DNA from: CAVTYH01 sp963738835
Lineage (GTDB): Bacteria > Planctomycetota > Planctomycetia > Pirellulales > JADZDJ01
DNA: 64,000 bases
NCBI GenBank assembly: GCA_963738835.1
Contig: CAVTYH010000002.1
Location: 744,001 to 808,000, forward strand
Direction: 5' to 3'
The first letter of the stretch is position 1, and each line of letters begins with the position of its first letter. The notes under the pieces are model-generated. The model searched no databases. It had not been told where the DNA came from and saw nothing but the letters and a program-made list of their open reading frames with translations. The position numbers and the translations under genes were made by a program. Shown in pieces: positions 10,426-22,246 of this stretch.

Positions 10426-13400
10426 TCAGTTGTCAGTGTTCTTGGCTTTGGGTTCCGCCGCCGGTTCCTTCAGCAGCGCTTCTGCTTCACGTAGCAGCAC
10501 ATGCATCTCAATCCAATCCGCGGTGGTCGTAATCAGGCGAAGGTGTCGGCCTGGGGCCGGCGTGAATTGCGTAATCAGTTTGCGGGCCGCTTCCAAACTT
10601 TGCTGAGCATCTTCGGAATGGCCTAAACGTTGTTGCGCCATCGCAAGGACGAGAGAGTTCTGGCATTGGGCGTCCGAACCGAGTTCATTCGATTCGCGCA
10701 AGAGCTGGATCGCCTGATCGAGATGGCCAGCGCGATAATGTGCAAGCGCGAGAACGTGCGTTTCCCGAGGTCGTTTATCGCCGTCGCAACCTTGTTCTGC
10801 CCACTGAACTAAGCGCGCCGGATCGACTGTCCCCACCGGCCCGGCAGCGAAAGCCTGAGCAAAGCATTCCGCCGAAAGTGCATTTTGTGGCTCGTCCGGC
10901 AGAGAGATTAAATCTTGACAGAATTGTCGGTATTCCGAGGTATTGCCCAGCAGTAACAGCAACAAGGCGTAATCTACACTGTCGGCTGACAATGGCCGTG
11001 AATGGATGACTTTCGCGTAATCGGCCGCCGCCCCTACCCAGTCGCTCTTGTTGCGAGCGCGAGCTTGGCCACGACCAATCCAAAGTGCCGATTCTTCCGG
11101 CAACAGTTTGACGACCCGGCTAAATAACTCGTCTCCGTATTCAGCCACTTCGCGGCAAGTCAGTCTGCGGGTGTCCGTGGTTGGACGATCGCCCGATAAC
11201 TTAATCGCTCGGGCAAATTCTTCGGCTGCTTCGCTCCAGGGCGTTGATTCCCCAGTTTCGGCCTGTCCGATCAAAGCCTCTGCCAGGTATCGATGTGGGG
11301 GGCGTTGTTTCGAATCTAATTGAATTCCGTCGCGAGCCACAATTTCGAGTTCTCGATACTTCTTCTCAGCAACTAAAACGCGGCACAGGCGTTCTCGGGG
11401 ACCTATTGTAGGGTCCATCCGAAGTGCTTCTTGCAGGGGAATTTCAGCTTCCGCGTACTTTTTTTCCCTCCAAAGTACGAATCCTAGGTTGGAGTAACCG
11501 GAAATGATTTTGGAATTGAGGCGAATACACTCGCGGCATTCATTTTCTGCATCGGGGTATTTGTTCTGATCCTTCAACACCAAACACAGTGCGTTGTGGT
11601 CCCAGTATGAATCAGGATTTAAATGAATGGCTTCACGGAATTCCGTTTCTGCTTTTACATATTCATGGCGATCCCTGAAAAAACCTCCCAACTGCATATG
11701 GACTTCGGGATTGTTCGGCGCGATCCGAATGGCTGCATCATACTCTGCCTTTGCTTCAGTGTACTTACGTTCGTGCAGCAAAACGTTCGCTAGGGAATCG
11801 TGGGCCGGAGCAGATGTTGGCTTCGCGCGCACCGCTTCACGGTTCAATGTTTCGGCTTCCGCGAATTTTTTCTGCTCAATTAGGGCTTTAGTTAAATAAT
11901 CTTCGGCGGTCGGTAAATCCTGTTGCAGGCGCATAACCGTCCGGAATGCAGACTCGGCTTCACCATAACTGCGCTGTTCAAACAATCGGATGCCCAGATA
12001 CAAAAACGCTAAGGGGCTATCGGGCGCAATGCCGCTGCAATGCGCCGAAAACCGATCTCTTCGGCCAGCGCGTCGTCTGGCAACAAATTGGCAAGCTCGA
12101 CATTGATCCAGAAATCGGCAGGGTGCTGCATTTGAGCTTGCCGCAGAATTTCAATGGCCCGCTTTGAGTTTGGATCGAGCAACTGTCTCATGGAACGTGT
12201 CAGTAGCAAGATCGTGGGGACCGGTTGTGTGAGGACTTCGTCCCCTGCTGCCAAGCGGGCGAGCGAAGCATCGTCGCTACGTTCGACGACGTCACGCAGG
12301 CGATCGCGCCAAGTATCTGGGTCGGCGCGGCAGGCGATTTCCAGTAGCTCCTTGGTGCCTGATCCGATGTTGTGTAAGTCTGAGTCGCTCTTTTGCGTGA
12401 TTTGGTACCAGTCGTCCAGAGCCGCGACAAGCTCTTTCTTGATGGCCGACTTTCGAATTCGATCGGCGGACTTCTCTATGTCGGGCGCAGACAGTTCGAT
12501 TGCATACCGCCGAAACTCTTTTTCGTACGACTGCCGCGCCGCGGTTCGCCCACCGTTCCATTCAAAAATCGCTTCGTCCGGAAGTTCTTCCTGATCGGCA
12601 TTGACGTCCGGTTGGCTCCCCAACTTCTTTTGTGCCGGATTGGCCTCGTCGAACCGAATTTGTTCGAGCCGATTCACTGTTTCCAAATCCGTCCGCCACT
12701 GTCGGACCTGTTCTGTGAGGCCATCGCCGCTGCCACTACCGCTGGCCAAGAGTCCCTCGGCTCGTTTCACGGCCGACATCGCTTCGGTCAACTTTCCAGC
12801 TGCGTAACGATTCTTGGTTTCGTCCAGCGCCTGTGTAATTTGTTGCGCCAAAATGGCCTGCCGTGTGGCCCGGTCGCGCAGCATCCACCCGGCTCCACCT
12901 ACAACGATCAGCAACGCCAAACAATGGTGGTCGCGGTTGCAAGAATTCCCCGATTTCGCCGCGCAAACTTGCGGAAGCGATACACCGCCGACGGCGGGCA
13001 GGCTTGACCGGCTCATCGTGCAGGTACCGTTCCAATCGGCGGCCAGCGCGCTGGCGGTTTCGTAGCGGCGGGTGCGGTCTTTTTCCAGGGCCTTCATCAC
13101 GATCCAGTCGAGTTCGCCCTGGAACAGCCGGCTCAAGTGGCGGGGGTCGCTGCTGCGCCGCTCGGACACGGTAGACATGGCCTGTTGCGCCAGGGTGCGA
13201 CAGCCGGGTGCTGGGGCGTGGCGGTTCTTCTTCGCGGATGATCCGCCGCAGTTCGTCGAAGCCCGCTTCTTTAAACCGCTGGCTGTCGAACGGCGTGCTG
13301 CCGGTCAGCAGTTCATACAGAAGCACCCCTAAGGAATAGATGTCGCTGCGGGTGTCGACGTCCAGCTCGCTCATCTCCGCCTGCTCGGGTGACCATGTAG

Positions 13401-14179
13401 AGTGGCGTGCCGATCATTTGGGCGAAGCCGGTGAAGAGGGTCTTGTCGGTCAGCTTTTGCCCGGTGGCTTTGGCGACGCCGAAATCGATGACTTTCACTA
13501 GCGGGCGGCCGTCGTGCTGGGTCACCAGGACGTTAGTGGGCTTCAGATCGCGGTGGATAATGCCTTTCTGATGGGCATGCTGCACCGCCTGGCAAATGTT
13601 GATAAACAGCTCCAGCCGCGGGCGGATGCCGAGTTGGTGCTCGTCGCAATACTCGGTGACCGGCACCCCGCGGACCAGTTCCATCACGAAGTAGGGCCGG
13701 CCGGTTTCCGTGGCTCCGGCGTCGAGTACCCGGGCGATGTGGGGGTGGTCCATCAGGGCCAGTGCCTGCCTCTCGGCCTCGAAACGGGCAATGACTTGGC
13801 GCGTATCCATGCCAGGCTTGATGATCTTCAGTGCGACCCGGCGCTGGACCGGCTGCTGCTGATCGGCCATGAAGACAATGCCCATGCCCCCCTCGCCAAT
13901 CTGTTCCAGCAGCTTGTAGTGGCCGATGATGCTGCCGGGACGTTCGGAAAGGGGCTGATCGTGGTTCGCTGTCGCATCATCAGCAATTGCGGGTTGCTGC
14001 AAAAAGCTTCCGGGTTCTGCGTGCGCCCTGAGCAAGGCTCGCACTCGATTGCGTAGTTCGGTATCTCCGGCGCAAGCGTTTTCCAGCTGCTCGTCCCATT
14101 GGATGGAAGAGAAGTTACCCACCAGTTCAACAAAGATGTCTTTGGCGGTGCGCGTTTCGGTGGTCATGGGAATCACCAT
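10426..14179 (-). pseudogene. Ser/Thr protein kinase with TPR tail, about six frameshifts
   Basis: The pieces read as one protein of roughly 1250 residues. The start at 14179 (MVIPMTTETRTAKD) is chosen for a GGAG eight bases upstream; 14167 is an alternative. The kinase domain shows GEGGMGIVF (glycine loop), VALKII (Lys), HRDLKPTN (catalytic loop) and DFGVAK, then GTPLYM. Breaks lie near 13390 (one extra G before SPEQAE), 13200 (one extra C in RLSTLAQQAM), 13035, 13010, 12930 and 12030. A transmembrane helix (LALLIVVGGAGWML) follows, then a long extracytoplasmic part with TPR-like repeats between about 12003 and 11300. The layout is typical of planctomycete kinases encoded beside an ECF sigma factor, as here. 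Six indels in 3.7 kb make this the most damaged gene in the window; it may be a true pseudogene or poorly sequenced. Confidence 0.8.
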
Positions 14180-14260
14180 CTGCTGGGCTCCACAACGCAA
14201 TGCGAAATTGGGAGCGGATTCGTCCGGGAATTTCGGAAAATTATTTGGCGGCCAGAACTC

Positions 14261-14821
14261 TTAATCTCGGTCTTCGACTTTGCACCGCAGCCAAGCCCGA
14301 GCGTAAGCCCACTGCTCGTAAGCGTTTGTGCGGGACACTCCGACGATCGCCGCTGCGTCAGGTACGGAGAAGCCTGCAAAAAATCGCAGCTTGACCAGCT
14401 CAGCGGCCTGCGGGTCTTCCTGCGCCAACTTTTCAAGCACTTCGTCGATCGCCATCAAGTTCTCGTCCGATGTGGTTGTTGCCAAGTCCGTCTCGCCCAG
14501 TTCTACACGATTCAAATCGCCGCCACGTTTCTTACTTCCCTTGCGGCGAGCATTTTCCACGAGAATTCGCCGCATGGCCTCGGCCGCGGCAGAAAAGAAG
14601 TGCCCTCGGTTATCCCATTGCTGGGCCGTGTCGTTGTCAACGAGACGAACATACGCCTCATGCACCAGCGCCGTCGCTTGCAGCGTCTGACCGGGCTTCT
14701 CCTGCGCCAGCTTTTGTGAAGCCAGTTTTCGCAGCTCCGCGTAGACCAGCGGCAGCAACTGCTCAGCAGCCTGCGGATCGCCCTGATCCATCGCATTCAA
14801 GATGCGCGTGACTTCGTTCAT
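14261..14821 (-). CDS. ECF-family RNA polymerase sigma factor
   Basis: 186 residues starting MNEVTRILNAMDQGDPQAA. Region 2 shows LLPLVYAELRKLA, ALVHEAYVRLV and HFFSAAAEAMRRILVENARR; region 4 shows VKLRFFAGFSVPDAAAIVGV followed by the helix with YARAWLRCK. This matches the planctomycete/acidobacterial ECF class whose genes sit next to Ser/Thr kinases. The kinase start is about 80 bases downstream on the same strand, so the kinase probably controls the sigma factor or its partners by phosphorylation (inference from the known pairing). The upstream region is shared with a divergent DUF3472 gene. Confidence 0.93.
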   Translation of the reverse strand: MNEVTRILNAMDQGDPQAAEQLLPLVYAELRKLASQKLAQEKPGQTLQATALVHEAYVRLVDNDTAQQWDNRGHFFSAAAEAMRRILVENARRKGSKKRGGDLNRVELGETDLATTTSDENLMAIDEVLEKLAQEDPQAAELVKLRFFAGFSVPDAAAIVGVSRTNAYEQWAYARAWLRCKVEDRD

Positions 14822-15080
14822 ACAGCTTGTCGCCGCGGCGGGTAGAGAATTTTGGCCCCATTATAGCGGGGGTTGGAAGTCTATGCACCATTTCAGATCA
14901 GCACCTGATTTCCATTTCCAGTGTTTCGTTTCGTTCCAGCAGCGACTGGTCTGTAGGTGTGGTCTGCAACGATTGAGCGTGAAGGCCCCCAGAGCACCGA
15001 ATCGCCATCGACATTGTTGCTGGTATGGCAAGGATCTTGCCATAATGGCGTTGGCCTTGCCGAACTCAGGGAGAATCGTC

Positions 15081-15944
15081 ATGCAAATACGTCTGGCAGT
15101 TCTGTTGACTCTGTTGTGGCCCTTGGCGGCCGCGTTCGGCCAGCGGGCTGCTCCGGCCAATGAGACGGAAACTGCTCCGAAAGCAGCGCGATCGGTCCAC
15201 TTAAATTGGTCGGCTCCCGAAGCCGTGGCTTTCTATAACGAAGTCACGGTCGAACAAAGTGTTCGCGGCAGCTACTTCATGGCCTGCGGGTTTCGCCACG
15301 GATACTTTGGAATTCAGGAGCAGGGCGCCGGTCGAAAGGTCGTGATTTTTTCGGTGTGGGATTCCGCATCGGGCAATAATGCCAACGCCGTTGCGCCAGA
15401 TCAGCGTGTCGAAGTTGTGTACAAAGCCGACGACGTCGTTGCACGGCGATTTGGAGGAGAGGGCACTGGCGCTCAAAGCTTTTTCGAGTACGACTGGAAA
15501 ACGGGCGAGACGTGCCGGTTTTTAGTCAGGTCCTCCGCAGAAGATGGAAAGACCGCCTACGCCGCCTATTTTTATTTGCCGGCGAAGAATACATGGAAGC
15601 ACCTGGCTACGTTTCGTACACGCAGCGGAGGCGATTTGCTCAAAGGTCTTTATTCCTTTATTGAAGACTTCCGACGCGACGGACAAAGCGCCAAGGAAAT
15701 CCGTCGGGCAAGTTTTGGCAACGGGTGGGCGTTGGACGCCGCAGGCGCTTGGCACTCACTGGCAAAGGTACGCTTCACTGCATCGAGTGCTAGTTGGGAG
15801 GCCAAGGATACCATCGATGCAGGACTTGTTGGCGATCGCTTTTACCTGCAGACCGGCGGAGAAACAAAAAGAACCACCCTTCTTGCCTCCTGGCTCGAGC
15901 GATCTGCCGAGCAACTCAAGCCGCCAGAACTTCCTGCAGAATAG
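15081..15944 (+). CDS. Secreted DUF3472 protein
   Basis: The start is set at 15081 because MQIRLAVLLTLLWPLAAAFG is a clear signal peptide; an upstream in-frame start at 14802 would place unrelated sequence before it. About 287 residues. The mature part has the DUF3472 pattern: GSYFMACGFRHGYFGIQEQ, VVIFSVWD, a GEGTGAQSFFEYDW stretch and YFYLPAKNTWKHLATF. Members are extracellular beta-rich proteins of unknown function, often near carbohydrate-related genes. The gene precedes the DUF1592/DUF1552 operon but is separated by about 180 bases. Confidence 0.85.
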   Translation: MQIRLAVLLTLLWPLAAAFGQRAAPANETETAPKAARSVHLNWSAPEAVAFYNEVTVEQSVRGSYFMACGFRHGYFGIQEQGAGRKVVIFSVWDSASGNNANAVAPDQRVEVVYKADDVVARRFGGEGTGAQSFFEYDWKTGETCRFLVRSSAEDGKTAYAAYFYLPAKNTWKHLATFRTRSGGDLLKGLYSFIEDFRRDGQSAKEIRRASFGNGWALDAAGAWHSLAKVRFTASSASWEAKDTIDAGLVGDRFYLQTGGETKRTTLLASWLERSAEQLKPPELPAE

Positions 15945-16127
15945 CTGCACCGCATTCATCAAGCGAAAGTTCGAGTCGGCAGTCGGCAGCAACTTGCAGA
16001 GAGGGCTTTTCGGGCTATTCGCTAAAAATGACGGTATGCGCAAGTGCAACCATCATTCTGAATTTGCGTTCGCCGGCAATCCTCCTTAAGCTGATGCATG
16101 CGCATTTTGTTCCCGGAGCCTTCTGCC

Positions 16128-18510
16128 ATGCGTAGCCGGGGGTTTGGAATCGGTTGCTGGATATCCGTTCTGCTTATGGCCGGCGGTTTAGCCGGTGTGG
16201 GTCGGGCACAGCCACAATCCGCGCGGCTGTCTTCACCGGCAGTATCACCGGACGGCGATGTCATCAATCCGTTTGTTACGCAGTATTGCGTCGATTGCCA
16301 TAACAAGAAAGACAAGACGGGCGGACTAGCTCTCGACGCTGTCGGCTTAGACGACGTGGGTCAACACCCGTGGGTTTGGGAAACGGTCGTGCGAAGGCTC
16401 GTTGCGCCAGATGCCGCCGGTTGAAATGCCGCGACCAGAGGAGCGCGAGTACGATTCGGTCGTTTCATCGCTGGAAGCCGCGCTCGATCGCGAGGCAGCC
16501 TTGCATCCGAATCCCGGCCGAACCGAGACGTTCCGACGGCTCAACCGCATTGAATACCAGAATGCTATTCGGGACCTGTTGGCGTTGGAGGTCGATGCCA
16601 CGGCGCTATTACCCAACGACGAATCAAGTCACGGCTTCGACAATCTGCAGCTGGGAAATCTGTCGCCGACACTCTTGGACCGCTACATCACGGCAGCGCA
16701 AAAAATTAGCCGGTTGGCAGTCGGTAGCTTACCGCGATCTCCGAGCGTCGATACGGTTCGGATTCGGGCTGACATAACCCAAGAAGAGCAGGTGGAAGGG
16801 CTTCCCGTTGGGACACGCGGTGGGGCACTGATTCCGTATAACTTTCCGCAAGACGGCGATTACGACATCCAGATTTGGTTGGCCAGAGACCGCAACGAGC
16901 ACATCGAGGGGTTCGATGAGCCGCACGAGTTAGAAGTGCTGCTGGATCGCAAGCGCAGGGTATTGTTCACGGTGACGCCGCCCGCAGATCGCGAGGGCCG
17001 TCAAACGGTGGACGAGCAGCTGAAGTTTCGCATTCCGGTAACAGCCGGACCGCACAAACTCGACGTGACGTTTCTAAAGAACCCGTCATCATTGCTCGAA
17101 ACCAAGCGGCAGCCGTACCAGGCCCATTACAATATGCACCGGCATCCCCGTATTTCCCCGGCGATCTATCAGATTTCAATTACCGGCCCTAATGAGGCGA
17201 AAGGGCACGGGGACACACCCAGCCGTCGAGCCATTTTTATCTGCGAGCCGTCGGCCCCCGAAAAAGAAGAAGACTGCGCTAAACGTATTCTTGCTACGTT
17301 ATTGCACCGGGCCTATCGACGGCCTGTTGTCGACACGGACCTCGAAAATCCGATAAAGTTTTATCGGAAAGCGCGGGCGGAAGGAGATTTTGACACAGGA
17401 ATTGAAATGGCTGTTGGTTCGATACTGGTCAATCCCCAGTTTCTATTCCGCGTTGAACATGATCCGGCCGGCATCGCTTCGAATACCGCCTATCGAATCA
17501 GCGACCTCGATCTTGCCTCCCGATTATCGTTCTTTTTGTGGAGTAGCATTCCGGACGACGAGCTGCTGGATTTGGCCGAATGCAACGAGCTCCACAAACC
17601 CGAGGTGCTCGAGCAGCAAGTGCGGCGACTTCTGGCGGACCGCCGGTCGAAAAATCTCGTGACCAACTTTGCCGGACAATGGCTGTACCTGCGCAATCTC
17701 GATTCGACGACGCCGGACATGCGCCTGTTTCCCGATTTCGACGACAATTTGCGACAGGCTTTCCGGCAGGAAACCGAGCTGTTTTTCGAGAGTATTCTGC
17801 GCGAAGATCGCAGCGTGCTGAATCTCCTGAAGTCGGACTACACGTATCTTAACGAACGTCTGGCGAAGCACTATGGAATTCCGTATGTGTACGGCAGCCG
17901 GTTCCGTCGAGTTTCTCTCGACGATGACAGCGTACGCGGCGGACTGCTTCGCCAAGGAAGCATTTTGACGGTAACATCGTACGCCACAAGAACGTCGCCT
18001 GTGATACGCGGGAAGTGGATTCTTGAGAATCTGCTTGGATCGCCTCCGCCACGGCCACCGGCAAATGTGCCGGCGCTAAAAGATAACACGGTGTCGGCAA
18101 CTTTCTCGGTGCGCGAGCGACTGGCCGAGCATCGAGCCAATGCCGCGTGCGCGAGTTGCCACAAACAGATTGATCCTGTGGGTTTCTCGCTGGAAGAATT
18201 CGATGCCGTTGGTCGCTGGCGAGCCGTCGAGGAAGGCAAACCGGTGGATGCTACCGGAGGACTTCCCGACGGCAGCGAGTTCGAGGGCGTCTCAGGACTC
18301 GAGCAGGCTTTGCTGGACCGACCAGAGTTGTTTGTCCGCACGATGACGGAAAAATTATTCACATTTGCTTTAGGTCGGTCGGTGGAAAACTTTGATGCTC
18401 CGGCGATTCGGAAGATTGTCCATGACGCGCGGGCAGAGAATTATCGCTTCTCGTCGCTGATTTTGGGAATCGCAACTAGCACGCCGTTTCAGATGAGGAG
18501 ATCGGAATGA
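16128..18510 (+). pseudogene. DUF1592-type planctomycete cytochrome-like protein (DUF1587/1595/1592/1588/1585), one frameshift
   Basis: The start at 16128 gives MRSRGFGIGCWISVLLMAGG, a signal peptide, with GGAG 10 bases upstream. The N-terminal domain has a CVDCH haem-binding-type motif (TQYCVDCHNKKDKTGGLALD). The frame breaks near 16405 just before RQMPPV. Then follow DUF1587 (RRLNRIEYQNAIRDLL), DUF1595 (LLHRAYRRPV), DUF1592 (SFFLWSSIPDDELL), DUF1588 (GGLLRQGSILTVTSYATRTS) and DUF1585 (FALGRSVENFD), with a second CASCH motif before DUF1585. About 790 residues after repair, normal for the family. The stop overlaps the start of the DUF1552 gene by four bases, so the two are translationally coupled. 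The family is thought to act in extracytoplasmic redox or polymer degradation; biochemical function is not established. Confidence 0.9.
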
Positions 18511-19856
18511 TCATCACAAAGAAGGCGCTGCCGCGTCGGACTTTTTTGCGCGGGGTTGGGGCCGCGCTGGCGCTGCCGTTGTTAGACGCCATGATTCCCT
18601 CCATGACCGCCCTGGCCAAAACGTCGGTTGATCCAGCCAGACTGCGACGCCTTGGTTTTGTGTACATGCCGATGGGGTGCGATGCATCGCGCTGGATTCC
18701 GCCTGGCGAGAATAGCCTCGACGAACTTTCGCCCAGCCTTGGCCCGCTGGCGCCAGTCAAAGAGCATGTGACGGCAATCACCAATCTAGAATTGCAGAAT
18801 GCTTATCCTGGCACGCATGCGACTTCCAATGCCGCGTTCCTGAGCGCGGCCAGAGCAAAGTTTACGGAAAGCGCTGACTACTATTTGGGAACAACCGTCG
18901 ATCAGATTGCTGCACAACAAATCGGCCACAGCACGCAGCTGCCGTCGCTGGAAATGTCGATGGATTTGTTGTCTACGGTTGGCCAGTGCGACAACGGTTA
19001 CGCTTGCGTCTATCAAAACAATTTGTCGTGGTCGTCGCCAACCACACCGCTTCCCAGCGAAGCCCATCCGCGGATCATATTTGAACGCCTCTTTGGCGAG
19101 GGCGGCAGCATGGCGGACCGCCGAGCCGTGCTGAAAAATCGAGCCAGCCTGCTCGATTCGGTCACGGAAGAGATTACGCGCTTGAACAACCAGCTTGGCC
19201 CGGCAGATCGCGCTAAAGTCAACCAGTACCTCGATACTATCCGTGAAGTGGAACGTCGCATTCAACGGGCCGAGGCCGATACTGCGGACAATCCACTGCC
19301 GGACCTAGATCGCCCGGTCGGCGTACCGGCAGCCTATGCCGATCACGCCCGCTTGATGTTCGACTTGCAAGTGTTGGCGTTTCAAGGCGATGTCACCAGG
19401 GTCATTACATTTCAGTTGGCTCGTGAAACCAGCACACGGACTTATCCCGAAATCGGCGTGCCCGACCCTCACCATCCACTTACGCATCATGGGAATGATC
19501 CTGCGAAGATCGCCAAAGTGGCCAAGATCAATCAATTTCACGTATCGTTGTTCGCCGAGTTCCTCAAGAAAATGCAGTCGACTCCGGAGGGAGACGGTTC
19601 GCTTTTGGACCATTCGCTGTATTTGTACGGCAGCGGAATGGGTAATCCTAACGTGCATGACCATACCAACCTGCCGATTCTGGTTGCTGGTGGCGCCGCC
19701 GGCAGAATGCAAGGCGGCCGTCACATCAAGTATGCAAAACCGACTCCGTTGGCGAATCTTCACTTGACGCTGCTCGACAAAGTTGGTGTTCGTCTCGACA
19801 AGTTTGCCGACAGCCAAGGCAAGGTCGATGAATTGTTCGATCCGCTGGCAATCTAA
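18507..19856 (+). CDS. DUF1552 protein with Tat-type signal
   Basis: 449 residues. The N-terminus has RRTFLRGVGAALALPLLDA, a twin-arginine signal followed by a hydrophobic stretch, so folded export is likely. Family marks include RRLGFVYMPMGCD, ITNLELQNAYPGTHATSNAA, SLEMSMD, TQLPSLEMS, HHPLTHHGNDPAKI and LYLYGSGMGNPNVHDHTNLPIL. DUF1552 proteins are related to the DUF1501 / alkaline-phosphatase-like superfamily and are nearly always encoded directly after a DUF1592 protein, as here (ATGA overlap at 18507). The enzymatic activity is unknown. Confidence 0.93.
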   Translation: MIITKKALPRRTFLRGVGAALALPLLDAMIPSMTALAKTSVDPARLRRLGFVYMPMGCDASRWIPPGENSLDELSPSLGPLAPVKEHVTAITNLELQNAYPGTHATSNAAFLSAARAKFTESADYYLGTTVDQIAAQQIGHSTQLPSLEMSMDLLSTVGQCDNGYACVYQNNLSWSSPTTPLPSEAHPRIIFERLFGEGGSMADRRAVLKNRASLLDSVTEEITRLNNQLGPADRAKVNQYLDTIREVERRIQRAEADTADNPLPDLDRPVGVPAAYADHARLMFDLQVLAFQGDVTRVITFQLARETSTRTYPEIGVPDPHHPLTHHGNDPAKIAKVAKINQFHVSLFAEFLKKMQSTPEGDGSLLDHSLYLYGSGMGNPNVHDHTNLPILVAGGAAGRMQGGRHIKYAKPTPLANLHLTLLDKVGVRLDKFADSQGKVDELFDPLAI

Positions 19857-19927
19857 CTTTCGATCATTAACTGCGGAGCGCAGAAATCCTGCTGACTGGA
19901 AAACTTGTGTCCTGGGAGCGAACCACA

Positions 19928-21446
19928 ATGCTTTGGAAGAGATTCAGAATAGCGGGAATTCTGGTGTTGCTGCTTGCCAACATTGCTGCAGCCGCTAGTC
20001 CCGATACCGCGCTGGCCGACGCCGCAGAAAACCTGGATCGAGCGAAGCTCGGTGAACTACTCCAGCAGGGCATCAATATTAACGCTTCTCAGGTTGATGG
20101 CATGACGTCGCTGCATTGGGCGGTCTATCACGACGATTTGCAAATGGCAAAGCTCTTGGTCAGCGCCGGCGCCAATGTAAAGGCCGCGAACCGTTATAAT
20201 GTGACGCCCCTCTCATTGGCCTGCACGAATGGCAATGCGGCGATCGTCGAGTTGCTCCTGGAGGCCGGCGCAGATCCCAATACAACGTTGCGCGGAGGGG
20301 AAACGGCTTTGATGACCGCCGCGCGCACCGGAAAGCTTGGACCCGTGAAAGCGTTGCTCTCGCGCGGTGCCGACGTGAATGCCAAGGAACGAAAGGGGCA
20401 AACGGCCCTGATGTGGGCCGCGGCGGAAGGCCATGCAGAAGTGGTGGAAGCGCTGCTCGCCGTCGGCGCAGATTTCCGCACCCCGTTGACCTCGGGCTAC
20501 ACGCCTCTGTTTTTTGCGGTTCGTGAAGGCCGGACCGATGTTGTCAGCGTTCTGCTGAAGGCGGGAGCCGATGTGAACGACACCATGCAGCCCCAAAAAA
20601 AGCCTTCTGGCAAAGAAGCGGCCGCGGGAACAAGTCCTTTGATCTTGGCGGTTGAAAATGGTCATTTCGAACTTGCAGTAGCTCTATTGAACGCGGGCGC
20701 TGATCCAAATGACCTGCGCTCTGGTGTCTCGGCGCTGCACACGATTACTTGGGTCCGCAAACCAAACCGCGGCGACGGCGATGATGGCGATCCTCCCCCG
20801 ATCGGTTCGGGTCGTCTGACGAGTCTTCAATTTGTCAGAGAGCTGGTACGCGCACGGAGCCGACGTGAATTTGCGACTCAAGAAGGGCGCGTCGGGAAAA
20901 GGCGTTCTCAGCAAGGTCGGCGCAACACCCTTTCTGCTGGCAGCCGCGACGGCGGATGTCCCGCTCATGCGTTTACTCGTAGAGTTGGGGGCCGACCCGC
21001 TCTTGCCAAATGCGGAAAATTGCACTCCGCTGATGGCCGCAGCCGGAGTTGGCGTAACTGCTCCTGAAGAAACAGCCGGCACCGAGCCCGAAGTGCTCGA
21101 GGCTGTAGGGTTGGCATTGCAGCTTGGCGGTGATATTAATGCGGTCGACAAACACGGCGAAACCGCCATGCACGGCGCCGCTTACAGAAACTTCCCCAAG
21201 GTCGTGCAGTTTCTTGTCGACAACGGCGCCAAGATCGAGATTTGGAATCAAGCAAATAAGCACGGCTGGACACCGCTGGCGATCGCAGAAGGTCACCGGT
21301 TTGGAAACTTCAAACCTTCGGCCGAGACGATTGCCGCTTTGCATCAAGTGATGCTTGCCCAAGGCGTCTCGCCCCCGACAAATTCTGAGTCCACGGCGGT
21401 CTCAAAGAGCAATTACTCGGACAAGACTAAAAGCGCTGCGCCATGA
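19928..21446 (+). pseudogene. Secreted ankyrin-repeat protein, one frameshift
   Basis: The start at 19928 gives MLWKRFRIAGILVLLLANIA, a signal peptide. At least ten ankyrin units follow: GMTSLHWAVYHDDLQMAKLL, VTPLSLACTNGNAAIVELLL, GETALMTAARTGKLGPVKAL, GQTALMWAAAEGHAEVVEAL, GYTPLFFAVREGRTDVVSVL and so on. The frame breaks near 20855, where one extra base in CTGGTACGCG turns ELVAHGADVNL into a wrong frame; reading resumes to 21446. It lies 71 bases after the DUF1552 gene on the same strand. DUF1592-DUF1552-ankyrin trios recur in planctomycetes, so the ankyrin protein may be a binding partner of the other two (inference). Confidence 0.87.
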
Positions 21447-21537
21447 AATCATGTCGCTGTGGCGAATGATCGCCCAGGCATGGTTTGCGCTTCGGGGAAC
21501 CCGACGAAAGACAAATGGTGTATGCCGCTGCCGTCGT

Positions 21538-22161
21538 TCAGTACCCGAAATGGGCGGCGGCGTGAAGTTTGGCCTGCTCGTCAACGGTGAGACCGGCGAT
21601 TTTTCTGGGATCGAAAAAGTGGTCGCGCGTCAAATGGGTCCAGTAGGTCATGCCACTGACGCCCGCCTCGGGGACATCGATCGTCTTCAGCCAGATGCGA
21701 ATTTCATCGGCGTGGAGGCTGCGAAGCCATTTGCTTGGTGGCCGTCCATGACGTGCCTTGCGACTTGCGTCGGGGGTGTGCGGCGCCGGTTCAATGTTTC
21801 CATCCGAATTGTCGTCTGTGCCAGAGGACTGATCGCCGAATCGCATTTCGGCTGGCACCAGATTTTCGTCAAGATAACCGATTGCGCCAGTGTATGGCTC
21901 GCCTGTTTGTTTGTTGATCGGCGTCGTGATGCCGGTGACATTCCAGCGACCCCTGGTAAAATTTTCGCGTTCATACCAACGCCAGGAATTATTTTCAGCC
22001 AAAGTCCAGTGTTCCGGCGCGTCGATCGCTGAGGTCGTCGAAGTCGGAACGGCCAAGCGCAAGGTGGCTGCCGCCAAATTATCGAACCCGTTGATGTGCA
22101 GCTTCTCGGCAAGACCGAAGAGGCCGAAGCTGACCCAAAATATAAATCGACGGCGTGTCAT
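21538..22161 (-). CDS. Hypothetical protein with Tat-like N-terminus
   Basis: The start at 22161 gives MTRRRFIFWVSFGLFGLAEK, an Arg-rich stretch followed by a hydrophobic helix that resembles a twin-arginine signal or anchor; an upstream start at 22221 would place this motif internally. About 207 residues. The mature part includes HWTLAENNSWRWYERENFT, GITTPINKQTGEPYTGAIGY and GMTYWTHLTRDHFFDP. I do not recognise a named domain. It is convergent with the ankyrin gene and 85 bases downstream of the peptidase T gene. Confidence 0.7.
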   Translation of the reverse strand: MTRRRFIFWVSFGLFGLAEKLHINGFDNLAAATLRLAVPTSTTSAIDAPEHWTLAENNSWRWYERENFTRGRWNVTGITTPINKQTGEPYTGAIGYLDENLVPAEMRFGDQSSGTDDNSDGNIEPAPHTPDASRKARHGRPPSKWLRSLHADEIRIWLKTIDVPEAGVSGMTYWTHLTRDHFFDPRKIAGLTVDEQAKLHAAAHFGY

Positions 22162-22246
22162 TGATAAACTCACAGTGAATTTACGGGCCACGGAGATGGG
22201 CGGTATGACTGTACCGAGCAAGACACGGTCTCCAAGCTCTAACCAA

